From: CAZQXD01 sp964597315 | GTDB taxonomy: Bacteria > Pseudomonadota > Gammaproteobacteria > Competibacterales > Competibacteraceae | Length of the DNA stretch: 8,385 nt | Reading direction: 5' to 3' | Assembly: GCA_964597315.1 (NCBI GenBank) | Contig: CAZQXD010000110.1 | Coordinates: forward strand, 1-8,385 | Shown: positions 1 through 6,261 of the stretch, piece after piece | Position numbering within the stretch: position 1 is the first letter of the stretch | Layout: each line of letters starts with the position of its first letter | Position numbers and translations under genes: made by a program | The notes under the pieces: model-generated | The model's database searches: none | The model's input: only the letters and a program-made list of their open reading frames with translations | Told to the model about the DNA's origin: nothing

Positions 1-52
1 GTTGCCGCCTGAGAAGTTGGAAGCCTCGCCCGTCAGGGCGGGGAGCAGTCAC
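1..52 (+). mobile_element. Right (3') end of an IS200/IS605-type (TnpB) element, body outside window
   Basis: A strong hairpin has arms 24-31 and 36-43 with a GTCA loop: eight pairs, one of them G-T. It is followed by GGGGAGCAGTCAC. This stem plus GGGGAG-nnn-GTCA(C/A) is the layout I know from the 3' ends of TnpB-carrying IS200/IS605 elements, where it ends the omega-RNA scaffold just before the guide. Reading from base 1, frame one gives Val-Ala-Ala-stop (TGA at 10-12), which could be the last codons of tnpB; this is too short to prove. The element would lie to the left of the window and point rightwards. Its exact last base is uncertain but close to 52. The TCA at 49-51 also serves as the stop codon of the convergent gene at 49-720. 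The same motif pattern appears inverted at the other end of the window. Confidence 0.6.
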
Positions 53-720
53 AGACCGACCGCGAAGCCCAAGGTGTTGGCTTCGTGGGCGCAAGCCAGC
101 CGGGCCTCCTCGGCGCTGCTCAGGAGGCGGCCATTGACCGTCACGGCTCTGAACCGTCCCAGGGTTTGGCGAACGATAGCGACGCAGCCGGGACCATTGA
201 CCTCCGCCAGTTCCACCGTCCGGTCAATCACCCGAATCGGCTCATGGCTCCAGGGGTTGCGCAGCTCACTAGCGGATAGGGTGCGCCCCTGACCCGCTTG
301 AATGGCCGCGCCCACGGCCAGCACCCGTTCCACGCTGTCCGCCACCCGGGCTTGGATCAGTTGATGACTGCCCACCGCCAGCAAGCCGGCGAAACCCACA
401 AAGCCCAAGAGGATGAGATAATTACGGCTGCCGGATAGGCGTCGCCTCAAGGGTTTGGAGCGCCACACTCGGCGTAGTCCCTGGAGCCGCCGACCGGTCC
501 AGGCGGTTAAGCAGCCCCCGAAGCGGGTCCATAATCCGGCCTTGCGCCTGGGTCTCCGAGTCTTGGTCTTGCTCCGGGCCTTGCCGGTTTTAGGTTTGGT
601 GGGCGCCTTGCCGGTTTTGGATTTGGCAGGTGGCGCGCCGGTTTTGGATTTGGCGGTCGACTTACCCCCATCCAATACATGCAGAAAATCGCGTTGGCGT
701 AGGGAACCGGGTTTGGACAT
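49..720 (-). CDS. Bitopic membrane protein with Lys-rich repeat tail and PilS/type IVb pilin-like periplasmic domain
   Basis: This is a 223-residue protein with a very basic N-terminal region (residues 1-99). That region contains 9-residue repeats built on K-x-K-T-G at about 24-54. A single hydrophobic segment follows (about 101-117), then a helical stretch to about 144 and a small C-terminal domain. The C-terminal domain has NPW at 155-157, VNG at 195-197 and two cysteines (179 and 210) near the end of the chain. The spacing NPW...C...VNG...C...NTL resembles PilS/type IVb pilins, whose C-terminal disulfide closes the domain. A G97-S98 site could mimic a prepilin cleavage site, but there is no Glu at +5, so processing is doubtful. 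By the positive-inside rule the basic tail is cytoplasmic and the Cys-containing domain periplasmic. It follows gspN after a 69-bp gap with its own promoter-like sequence and SOS box. The C-terminus may have been reset by the adjoining IS end. GspC was considered because the topology is similar, but the HR/PDZ pattern is missing. Confidence 0.6.
   Translation of the reverse strand: MSKPGSLRQRDFLHVLDGGKSTAKSKTGAPPAKSKTGKAPTKPKTGKARSKTKTRRPRRKAGLWTRFGGCLTAWTGRRLQGLRRVWRSKPLRRRLSGSRNYLILLGFVGFAGLLAVGSHQLIQARVADSVERVLAVGAAIQAGQGRTLSASELRNPWSHEPIRVIDRTVELAEVNGPGCVAIVRQTLGRFRAVTVNGRLLSSAEEARLACAHEANTLGFAVGL
584..660 (-). repeat. 27-bp in-frame tandem repeat, about 2.9 copies
   Basis: The plus strand shows CCGGTTTTxGxTTTGG units starting at 584, 611 and 638, exactly 27 bp apart. 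On the coding (minus) strand each unit gives nine residues of the K-S-K-T-G-x-x-P-x type, and a degenerate partial unit follows as KTKT. The repeats are in frame with the pilin-like gene at 49-720, so a change in copy number would lengthen or shorten the basic cytoplasmic tail without a frameshift. Confidence 0.85.
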
Positions 721-749
721 GGGTTTCGGCGGAGTCTCACGGGTGTAAA

Positions 750-769
750 TACTGTAAATATAACCAGTA
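750..769. promoter_or_regulatory. Candidate LexA-binding (SOS) box
   Basis: TACTGTAAATATAACCAGTA matches the gammaproteobacterial LexA box TACTGT-N8-ACAGTA at every position of the two arms but one (CCAG for ACAG), with an AT-rich centre. The core CTG-N10-CAG is intact, and the palindrome extends one base on each side (ATACTG/CAGTAT, 749-770). From memory, the E. coli dinI box has the same CCAGTA arm. The site overlaps the -10 and spacer of the minus-strand promoter and lies 29 bp upstream of the start codon at 720, a normal distance for SOS genes. LexA control is inferred. Confidence 0.65.
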
Positions 770-784
770 TCGGCGTAATGGCAA
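757..784 (-). promoter_or_regulatory. Sigma-70-like promoter for the pilin-like gene
   Basis: On the minus strand, TTGCCA (779-784) and TATATT (757-762) are separated by 16 bp. The -10 is 36 bp upstream of the ATG at 720. The stretch from about 741 to 770 is clearly more AT-rich than the surrounding genes, which fits an intergenic promoter. The upstream hexamer lies just past the gspN stop codon, so this gene may be expressed separately from the secretion operon. No strong Shine-Dalgarno sequence is visible before the ATG. Confidence 0.5.
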
Positions 785-789
785 GCCCA

Positions 790-1542
790 CTATAGCCGCC
801 CCGAGTAGTCTATTCGCCAGTTCCCCCTGGCGTCGGGTCGGCCAAGAATGCCCAGGGCCTGGCGCAATTGCGGGTTGGCGCCATTGCGGGTGCCGACCTC
901 CCCCTGAAAGTGATAATCTCCATCCGGGTTCAGGGTCACCGTGCCGGTCAGGGCCAGGGGGCCGCCCTCGTCTCCGACGGTGCCGAGGATGCCGGACTCC
1001 ACGGTGGTCAACTCCACCCGGAAACTGCCCAGCTCCAGGGAGCGGCCCAAGGTAGTGCGGGCATTGAGCAGCCGGGCCGCGCCCCGGGCCGCGAGGGGGC
1101 GGCGCTGGGCATCCACCCGCAGTTGGGCCAGATCCAGTTCCAGTTCGCCGTCCAGTGGCAGGGGCGGCAGCCGAAACAGCGTGGTGGCCCGGGGCAGAGA
1201 CAAGCGGCCTTGCAGATCGCCGACTTCTAAATCCCGGTTCAGCCCCACGCTCACCCCGGCGTTAAGGTCCAATTGCGGCTCCCGGGCGGTCAGCCGCAGG
1301 CCCAGCCGACCCTTGAGCAGGGCCTTGGGGTCGAAATGCCAGTCCAGGGACGCCAGGTTCAGGCCGTTCAATCGGACATCTTCCACCCGGCCATCCAGGG
1401 CCGACCCTTCCACGGCCCGGACTTGCAGGGCAGGCAGGCGTTGAGCGGCCAGGCCCAGCAGGGCCGGAGCCGGGAACAGTAGCACCATGAACACCACCCA
1501 GGCAGCCAGGATCAATACACCATAGCCGAGCGCCGCCTTCAT
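790..1542 (-). CDS. gspN: Type II secretion system protein N
   Basis: GspN is a bitopic inner-membrane protein found in a subset of type II secretion operons; its exact role is unsettled and it is dispensable in some species. The 250 residues begin with a short cytoplasmic N-terminus and one membrane segment (about 5-24). A long periplasmic region rich in beta-strand repeats follows, with the family's typical opening (P-A-x-x-L near 25-29, then a V-x-G-S-x-x-x-G-x motif around 44-52). The length equals the family norm. The start codon overlaps the gspM stop by 4 bp (ATGA), which supports translational coupling. It is the last recognisable gsp gene; the TAG stop at 790-792 is followed by a promoter-containing gap rather than by gspD as in the Xanthomonas xps order. 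Confidence 0.9.
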   Translation of the reverse strand: MKAALGYGVLILAAWVVFMVLLFPAPALLGLAAQRLPALQVRAVEGSALDGRVEDVRLNGLNLASLDWHFDPKALLKGRLGLRLTAREPQLDLNAGVSVGLNRDLEVGDLQGRLSLPRATTLFRLPPLPLDGELELDLAQLRVDAQRRPLAARGAARLLNARTTLGRSLELGSFRVELTTVESGILGTVGDEGGPLALTGTVTLNPDGDYHFQGEVGTRNGANPQLRQALGILGRPDARGNWRIDYSGRL

Positions 1543-2036
1543 GAAGAAGGCTCGCTCAGGATCAGCCGGGCGTCCACCTGACCGGCGGCGGATTTAGAGG
1601 AGATCGCGGCATTGTCGATGGTAACGCCGTGTTCCCGATCCAGCGCCCCCAGCCAACGGATCAGGGCGTCGAAGCCAGCGTCTTCCAATTGGATGCGGAT
1701 TTTATCGGCCCCCTGTGGCTCCACCCGCTTCACAGCCCCCCCCAAACCGGCGGCCCGGGCGCTCTGATCCACCAGGATCAGCAGCGACGGCCGCGCTCCG
1801 GGGGCGGGGCGGGACGGCTGGCCTGGGTTGGCTTGCAGCCGTTGCAGTTCGGTGGCGGCCTGTTGCATCCAGGCCAGATCGGCCCGCAAGGCGACCACAG
1901 ACTGGCGGCGGTTGGCCAGCCGGTCCTGGAAGGGCTCCCACATCAATAAATAGATCAGCAAGGCTGCGGTGGCTAGCGCCCCACCGCCCATGAGCCAGCG
2001 TTCCCGGTCGTTCAAACCACTCCACCAGGCGATCAC
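1539..2036 (-). CDS. gspM: Type II secretion system protein M
   Basis: GspM is an inner-membrane assembly-platform subunit that partners with GspL and stabilises it. The 165-residue chain has the usual layout. A short cytoplasmic N-terminus contains L-N-D-R-E-R (about 8-13). One membrane segment spans about 15-32, followed by W-x-P (33-35), a periplasmic coiled-coil-like stretch (about 38-70) and a C-terminal ferredoxin-like domain from about 84 to the end. The Pro-rich linker at about 71-82 is typical between the helix and the globular domain. The gene overlaps gspL upstream and gspN downstream by 4 bp each, placing it firmly inside the operon. Confidence 0.93.
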   Translation of the reverse strand: MIAWWSGLNDRERWLMGGGALATAALLIYLLMWEPFQDRLANRRQSVVALRADLAWMQQAATELQRLQANPGQPSRPAPGARPSLLILVDQSARAAGLGGAVKRVEPQGADKIRIQLEDAGFDALIRWLGALDREHGVTIDNAAISSKSAAGQVDARLILSEPSS

Positions 2037-3238
2037 GAAGCCCCCTTGCGCAGGGTTACCTGGCTTTCGATCCGGTCGTCACGCTTACTGGTGCGCATCT
2101 GGGTCTCCAGGCCGGGCTGTTCACTGAGCCGCTGCTTGAAGGTGTCCAGCACTTCTAGACTGCCCCCTTCCAGGTCCATATCCAGTTGGCTGTTTCGGTA
2201 GCGCAGGCCCTTGAGGGTGACCCCTTGGAAGGCGTTCAGGGTTTGGCCGCCCTGATAAAGCAGGTCCAGAAACGCCCCCTCCGGGGAGCTGCCGTCGCTG
2301 CGGCTTAGCTCCCGCAGCCGATTAGCCAGTTGAACCCGGGGGTTGACCACCCGTTGAGCGCCGGGCACGGCTTGTCGATAAAGTTCTACCATGGCTAGGC
2401 GCAGTCGCGCCTCCTCCTGGCCCAAATGCAGATATTCCAGCGCCAGCCAGCCCAGTTGCAGGGTCAGCCACAGCCCTCCCAGCAGCGCCGCAACCCGCCA
2501 AGGGCGCAGCCAGCGGCCCAGATGGGCGCGGCGGCTGTAATTGCCTTGCAGTAGGTTCAGGGATTCGACGGGCCGGTAACCGGCGGCCATGAGGGCCAGG
2601 GAGTCGATGGGCGGCTGGGGACGAATCTCCAGTTCCGGCGGCAGCCCCTCCGGTGGCGCTTCGCCCCAGGTCAAGAGGGCGCTGGGGCGGTTCTCATCGG
2701 CCGCTTCCAGGGCCAGGGATAGCAACAAGGGTAGGGTGTCTCGATCACTGGCGAAGCCAGCCTGGGGACCGGTGCGCACTAGCACCACGCCGTCCTCGGT
2801 CAGCAGGCTCCAGGCGCCGTCCTCCAGGGGTAGCAGCAAGGTGGCCGGGACCACCGCCGCCGGGGTCAGACCGGTCACCGTAGCGTGCTGTAGCCAGTCG
2901 TCCAGGTCCGCGCGGCGCAGAGTCGCCACCGGCATCTGGTCGCCGCTGGCCCGGCCCACGGCGAAATGCAGGTCTTCCACATCCTCGGCCAGATGGTCTT
3001 CCAGGGCGTAGGGTAGCGCCTTTAGCCAGGTGGAGCGGTTACGCCCCGGCGTCCGGGTCTGGGTCAGGGTAACGGCCTCGCCCGGAGCTACCAGCACCAG
3101 CCGCCGACCGGTGGCCAGGGCCGCCAGTTGTTCAGGTGGACCTTCACCCGCCGGGTCCACGGCCTGACCCCAGCCATCGGCGCCCTGCCAACGCAGGCGG
3201 TCGGTATCAAGAAAACGGAACAGCAGAATTTGGCTCAT
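2033..3238 (-). CDS. gspL: Type II secretion system protein L
   Basis: GspL is the bitopic inner-membrane protein that recruits the secretion ATPase GspE to the membrane and pairs with GspM. The 401 residues contain an actin-like cytoplasmic domain (about 1-235). It includes the family motif LPYALEDHLAED (75-86) and N-L-L-Q-G-x-Y (228-234) just before the membrane. One membrane segment follows (about 247-265), then a periplasmic helix and a ferredoxin-like C-terminal domain (about 320-398). The length is normal. It starts 9 bp after the gspK stop without a clear Shine-Dalgarno sequence, so coupling to gspK translation is likely. GspE itself is not in this window and must be encoded elsewhere. 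Confidence 0.95.
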   Translation of the reverse strand: MSQILLFRFLDTDRLRWQGADGWGQAVDPAGEGPPEQLAALATGRRLVLVAPGEAVTLTQTRTPGRNRSTWLKALPYALEDHLAEDVEDLHFAVGRASGDQMPVATLRRADLDDWLQHATVTGLTPAAVVPATLLLPLEDGAWSLLTEDGVVLVRTGPQAGFASDRDTLPLLLSLALEAADENRPSALLTWGEAPPEGLPPELEIRPQPPIDSLALMAAGYRPVESLNLLQGNYSRRAHLGRWLRPWRVAALLGGLWLTLQLGWLALEYLHLGQEEARLRLAMVELYRQAVPGAQRVVNPRVQLANRLRELSRSDGSSPEGAFLDLLYQGGQTLNAFQGVTLKGLRYRNSQLDMDLEGGSLEVLDTFKQRLSEQPGLETQMRTSKRDDRIESQVTLRKGAS

Positions 3239-3247
3239 GGATCAGCG

Positions 3248-4243
3248 TTAGTTTTCGGGATTGCCATAGTCGCGGGCGATCACCCGTGTTTGTTGGGCGG
3301 TGCGCCGCAACAGGCTGGATAGGGTGGCCCGACCCTCGCCCACCAGGGCCTCCACCCGGACCTGGAACCATTCACTGGCCACCGCCACAGCTCCGGCATT
3401 GTACAAGGCTTCGTCCGTCAATTGGGCCTGCCCCAGGAAATCACTCCGGTCGGCCCACCCATCGGTGGGGCGGTCTTCGACCAAGGTTGCCGCCTGCTCG
3501 GGAGAAAGCTGGTCGCTAAGGGCGGCCAATACCGGGGCGGTGGCGGTGTTGACATTGATCGGGGTTGGCCCGAGGGGGTTGGATTGCCCCAAGGGCAGGG
3601 CGCTGACGTGGGGGGCCAGTTTGGCATAGACCTCCGCATCCACGCCCTTGATCAGCCGCAGCTCGGAGACCTGGATCAAGGGCTGGTTGGCGGTTTGATA
3701 GGGGGGTTCCCGGGCCACGTATTCGCCGTCCTCGGCGCCGTCGGGAAAACGGGGGTCCGGGTCGGCGTCGATCCAGTCCCGCACCGCCTGGGCAATCACC
3801 GGCTCCAACTCCAATGCCTCCAGCAGCCGGACTAAGGCCGCCTCATTGGGCCAGGTCTCCTGTTGGTCTTGATCCGACACCGGGTCGGCCAGCAGATTAT
3901 TGAGATTAAAGCGGCCTTGCAGGTCAGTGATGGCGCCGGTGATGGCGCCGCCCTCCACGGGCAGGGCGGGGGGCAGGGCCGCCCAATTCTCGTCTAAATG
4001 ATCGGTGTCGTTGTCCCGGCGGTCTCGGGCCAGGATCTGTACGGCCCAGGCTTCCGCACCCCGGGCATACAACATGGCCTGCTGACGGTGGAGCAGTAGC
4101 TCCCCGCGGCGGATGGCGAAGTGCTGAACCGTGGCCAGGCTGGCGGCGGCGATGGTGGCCAGAAACACCACCAACAGCACGGTGATCAGCGCCACCCCGC
4201 CCTGGGGGTGTCCGGCCCTTGCCCAGGACAAGCGACGGGTCAT
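3248..4243 (-). CDS. gspK: Minor pseudopilin K (tip subunit) of type II secretion
   Basis: GspK caps the periplasmic pseudopilus with GspI and GspJ. This 331-residue prepilin has a 16-residue basic leader and a cleavage site G16-V17 in GGVALITVLL. The +5 residue is Thr, not Glu, which is the family hallmark of GspK. The N-terminal hydrophobic helix spans 17-40. The large head domain carries NLNNL (113-117), D-W-I-D-A-D (156-161), the acidic segment 160-175, and INVNTA (229-234) leading into the helix-hairpin-helix-like insert. These are all standard GspK landmarks. The start codon overlaps the gspJ stop (ATGA, 4 bp). Prepilin peptidase (GspO/PilD) is not in the window. Confidence 0.95.
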   Translation of the reverse strand: MTRRLSWARAGHPQGGVALITVLLVVFLATIAAASLATVQHFAIRRGELLLHRQQAMLYARGAEAWAVQILARDRRDNDTDHLDENWAALPPALPVEGGAITGAITDLQGRFNLNNLLADPVSDQDQQETWPNEAALVRLLEALELEPVIAQAVRDWIDADPDPRFPDGAEDGEYVAREPPYQTANQPLIQVSELRLIKGVDAEVYAKLAPHVSALPLGQSNPLGPTPINVNTATAPVLAALSDQLSPEQAATLVEDRPTDGWADRSDFLGQAQLTDEALYNAGAVAVASEWFQVRVEALVGEGRATLSSLLRRTAQQTRVIARDYGNPEN

Positions 4244-4848
4244 GGCCCGAAACCCGCCAGGGGCAGTAGCCGGGTGATCGGTCCCCAGTCCGCCAGTTCC
4301 ACGGTCAGTTCCACGGCTCGGGGCAGGGAGGGGGTGTCGCCGGTGGCGTCACGGGGAGGCCACTCGGTCCGCCACTCTCCGGCGCTGTCCAGAAACCGCG
4401 ACCGCAGCGCCTCCACCCCCTCCAGCAGCGCCGCCCGGCGGGGTTCGGCGATCCCGCTGCGATCCAGGGTGATCCAGTACTGCCGGATCAGGTGGTCGTC
4501 CTCCAGTTCCCAGGCTACCCGCTGCAAGCCGGCCCGTGGTTGGCGCAGGGGGTTGTCCCAGCCGGTGCGGGTCAGGGTCAGGGCCGGCCCGGTGACGCCG
4601 CCCCCTTTCAGGGCTGGTTGGGTCTGGCCGAATTCGTCGCGGATAGGCCGGTTGATAACCTGTTCCAGGTCTCGGGTGAGTATGGCGAATGTCAGTTGCA
4701 CGCGGCCCAGGCGCTGGGCCTCTTGCTCCACGACTTGGCGGGTGAACAGCACGCTGCGTAAGCCCGCATAGGCGGCCACGGCGATCACCGCGAACACGGC
4801 GATGGCCACCAGCAGTTCCAGCAGGGTAAAGCCCCGTTGGGCGCTCAT
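4240..4848 (-). CDS. gspJ: Minor pseudopilin J of type II secretion
   Basis: GspJ forms the pseudopilus tip complex with GspI and GspK. The 202-residue precursor has a six-residue leader (MSAQRG), cleavage before F7, and the prepilin signature FTLLE with Glu at +5 (residue 11). A hydrophobic helix follows to about residue 30. The head has the family-typical LTRDLEQVINRP (58-69) and a run of beta strands with R-x-x-W-E-L and Y-W-I-T-L. The length is normal for GspJ. The gene overlaps gspI and gspK by 4 bp at each side, consistent with equimolar production of the tip complex. Confidence 0.95.
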   Translation of the reverse strand: MSAQRGFTLLELLVAIAVFAVIAVAAYAGLRSVLFTRQVVEQEAQRLGRVQLTFAILTRDLEQVINRPIRDEFGQTQPALKGGGVTGPALTLTRTGWDNPLRQPRAGLQRVAWELEDDHLIRQYWITLDRSGIAEPRRAALLEGVEALRSRFLDSAGEWRTEWPPRDATGDTPSLPRAVELTVELADWGPITRLLPLAGFGP

Positions 4849-5213
4849 GGGGGTCGGCCCATAAAGGCGCTCAGCACCGCCAGGGGGGGTTGGTCGTCTT
4901 GATCCCGGACGCTGATGTCCAAACGCCGCAGGTCCTCATCGGCGGTGGCGCTGACGGTCAATTCCCAGGGCCATTCCCGGTTGGCCATTTCTGCTACCCC
5001 GTTGTCGCTGCCCTCGGCGGGCCAGTCCTCGCTCAGCAGGGTTTCGTTGAGGCGGTTGAGGGCTACCCAACTGGCCAGGGTCTGGTCCCGCAGCCGACCG
5101 ATGTGGGTAGCCCCCTCGCCGGCGGCCTTGATGATGGCCCCCAGGGCGATGGCCAGTACCGCCAGAGCCACCAGCACTTCCATGAGGGTGAAACCGCGCT
5201 GGGTCCGGCTCAT
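4845..5213 (-). CDS. gspI: Minor pseudopilin I of type II secretion
   Basis: GspI starts pseudopilus assembly together with GspJ and GspK. The 122-residue precursor has a seven-residue leader (MSRTQRG), cleavage before F8 and the signature FTLMEVLVALAVLAIALGA with Glu at +5 (residue 12). The GspI-typical segment W-V-A-x-N-R-L-N-E (48-56) follows the helix. The small head ends soon after the R-R-L-D-I-S-V strand (95-101), as usual for this shortest of the minor pseudopilins. It overlaps gspH and gspJ by 4 bp each. Confidence 0.95.
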   Translation of the reverse strand: MSRTQRGFTLMEVLVALAVLAIALGAIIKAAGEGATHIGRLRDQTLASWVALNRLNETLLSEDWPAEGSDNGVAEMANREWPWELTVSATADEDLRRLDISVRDQDDQPPLAVLSAFMGRPP

Positions 5214-5755
5214 GGGGCGGGAGCCAGGTCAAGGCCGCCCAGCACATCCCCGGTCAGCCGCCAGGCGGCCCGATCCACCCCGAATCCGTCGCCGCTCAGG
5301 GTTAGGGTGAATTCGGTGGTTTCGCCGCTGGAAAGCAACAGCACCTGGGGGGGGCTGTCGGCGGCGATGTCGGTCAGATTCACCGGCTGCCCTTCCACGC
5401 TCAGGGCGAGGGTCATGTCCTCGGGCAATGTCCGGGGGCGTAGCAGGCGGCCTTCGGCGGCAATCCAGGTCCCATCCCGGGTCTGGGTCAGGAACATATA
5501 GCCCCGATCATGGAACCGCGCCCCCCGCTGCTCGCCCCGCAAAATGGCTTCTTCCCGGCCCAGTTCCAAAAGCGCCCCTAGCCGCTGGGTCTCTTCTTCC
5601 AGGCGTTGGTCCAAGCCCCGGTCGGGGGCGGAGAGCACGGCGAAGGTGCTGAGAATGCCAATCAGCACCAGCACCACCATGATTTCCAACAGGGTGAACC
5701 CGGACTGGGCCAGGGACTGCCTAGCCGTCCAGATTCCAGTTGCCGATGTCGGCAT
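5210..5755 (-). CDS. gspH: Minor pseudopilin H of type II secretion
   Basis: GspH is the minor pseudopilin that links the tip complex (I, J, K) to the GspG fibre. The 181-residue precursor has a long, 19-residue leader, cleavage G19-F20 and the signature FTLLEIMVVLVLIGILSTFA with Glu24 at +5. The E-E-A-I-L-R-G segment (69-75) is characteristic of the GspH/FimT family, and a beta-rich head follows. The ATG at 5755 lies inside gspG, giving a 35-bp overlap, while all other overlaps here are 4 bp. I keep it because a GAGGG Shine-Dalgarno sits 5 bp upstream and no ATG, GTG or TTG occurs in frame between it and the cleavage site. Confidence 0.93.
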   Translation of the reverse strand: MPTSATGIWTARQSLAQSGFTLLEIMVVLVLIGILSTFAVLSAPDRGLDQRLEEETQRLGALLELGREEAILRGEQRGARFHDRGYMFLTQTRDGTWIAAEGRLLRPRTLPEDMTLALSVEGQPVNLTDIAADSPPQVLLLSSGETTEFTLTLSGDGFGVDRAAWRLTGDVLGGLDLAPAP

Positions 5756-6158
5756 TTTGACCCTCGCCTCCCAACTGGCCGTCGGCGCCCAGGGAGTACA
5801 CGTCGATGGTTCCGTTCTGGCCAGGTTGCAGGTATTGGTAGTCCCGCTGCCAGGGGTCTTTGGGAATCCGGTCCACGTACTGGCGCCAGCGGGGCGCGTC
5901 GGGGGGACCGGCGGGCTGGCTGACCAGCGCCTCCAGACCCTGGTCGGTGGTGGGGTAGTTGTAATTATCCAGCTTGTAGAGATTGAGGGCGCTTTCCAGG
6001 GCGCGGATGTCCTGTTTGGCCTTGGTGATGCGGGCCTCGTCGGGACGGTCCATGATCCGTGGCACCACCACGGCGGCGAGAATGCCCAGGATCACCACCA
6101 CGACCATGACCTCGATCAGGGTGAAGCCGGAGTGACGGTTGCGCGCAGCGTTGAGCAT
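5721..6158 (-). CDS. gspG: Major pseudopilin G of type II secretion
   Basis: GspG is the main subunit of the periplasmic pseudopilus that drives folded proteins through the secretin. The 145-residue precursor has an 11-residue leader, cleavage G11-F12, and FTLIEVMVVVVILGILAAVV with Glu16 at +5, close to the family consensus. Family landmarks follow: P-x-I-M (33-36), the helix with A-L-x-x-Y-K-L-D-N, Y-P-T-T-x-Q-G-L-E-A-L, a W-x-x-Y-x-x-x-x-P-x-D-P-W stretch, and the C-terminal calcium-site loop S-x-G-A-D-G-x-x-G-G-x-G-x-x-A-D-I-x-N-W. It is the first gsp gene here, 103 bp after the lipase stop, with its own promoter-like sequence. gspC, D, E and F do not precede it as they do in the classic order. 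Confidence 0.97.
   Translation of the reverse strand: MLNAARNRHSGFTLIEVMVVVVILGILAAVVVPRIMDRPDEARITKAKQDIRALESALNLYKLDNYNYPTTDQGLEALVSQPAGPPDAPRWRQYVDRIPKDPWQRDYQYLQPGQNGTIDVYSLGADGQLGGEGQNADIGNWNLDG
5761..5772 (-). promoter_or_regulatory. Ribosome binding site deciding the gspH start
   Basis: The minus strand reads GGGAGGCGAGGGTCAAAATG. GAGGG ends 5 bp before the ATG at 5755, with a second GGGAGG further upstream. The site lies within the coding sequence of gspG and supports the unusual 35-bp gspG/gspH overlap. Confidence 0.6.
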
Positions 6159-6190
6159 AAGCGATCTCTTCTGGAATAGACGGGCGCTTG

Positions 6191-6218
6191 ATGATAGCAG
6201 ACGGACGCCGCTCGTCTA
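6191..6218 (-). promoter_or_regulatory. Promoter-like sequence for gspG with overlapping inverted repeat
   Basis: On the minus strand, TAGACG (6213-6218) and TATCAT (6191-6196) are 16 bp apart. The -10 is preceded by TG one base away (TGCTATCAT, an extended -10). The -10 ends 32 bp before the gspG start. The inverted repeat AGACG-N9-CGTCT (6199-6203/6213-6217) fills the spacer and overlaps the -35, where an operator could sit. Prediction by eye only. Confidence 0.4.
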
Positions 6219-6261
6219 TTGTGGCGACGGGCGCGGGTTGCCGTGGAATAATAGACCGGCA

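Noticed and set aside
24..43. Hairpin as an intrinsic terminator of the minus-strand operon
   Set aside because: The stem is stable but no T-tract follows on the minus strand; the sequence fits an IS200/IS605 end better.
584..660. CRISPR-like array
   Set aside because: The repeats are direct, contiguous, in frame with a coding gene and have no spacers.
49..720. The gene after gspN as gspC
   Set aside because: Topology is similar, but the HR-domain glycine/hydrophobic pattern and any PDZ domain are missing, while the paired-Cys pilin-like pattern is visible.
455..1444. Several plus-strand frames opposite gspN and the pilin-like gene (455-748, 630-1055, 868-1230, 941-1444)
   Set aside because: They are Arg/Ser/Pro- or Gln/Gly-rich products of antisense reading of GC-rich genes; the minus-strand products are recognisable families.
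6159..6261. Rho-independent terminator between the lipase and gspG
   Set aside because: Only short GC arms (ACGG/CCGT) and no T-run are visible, so readthrough into the gsp genes remains possible.
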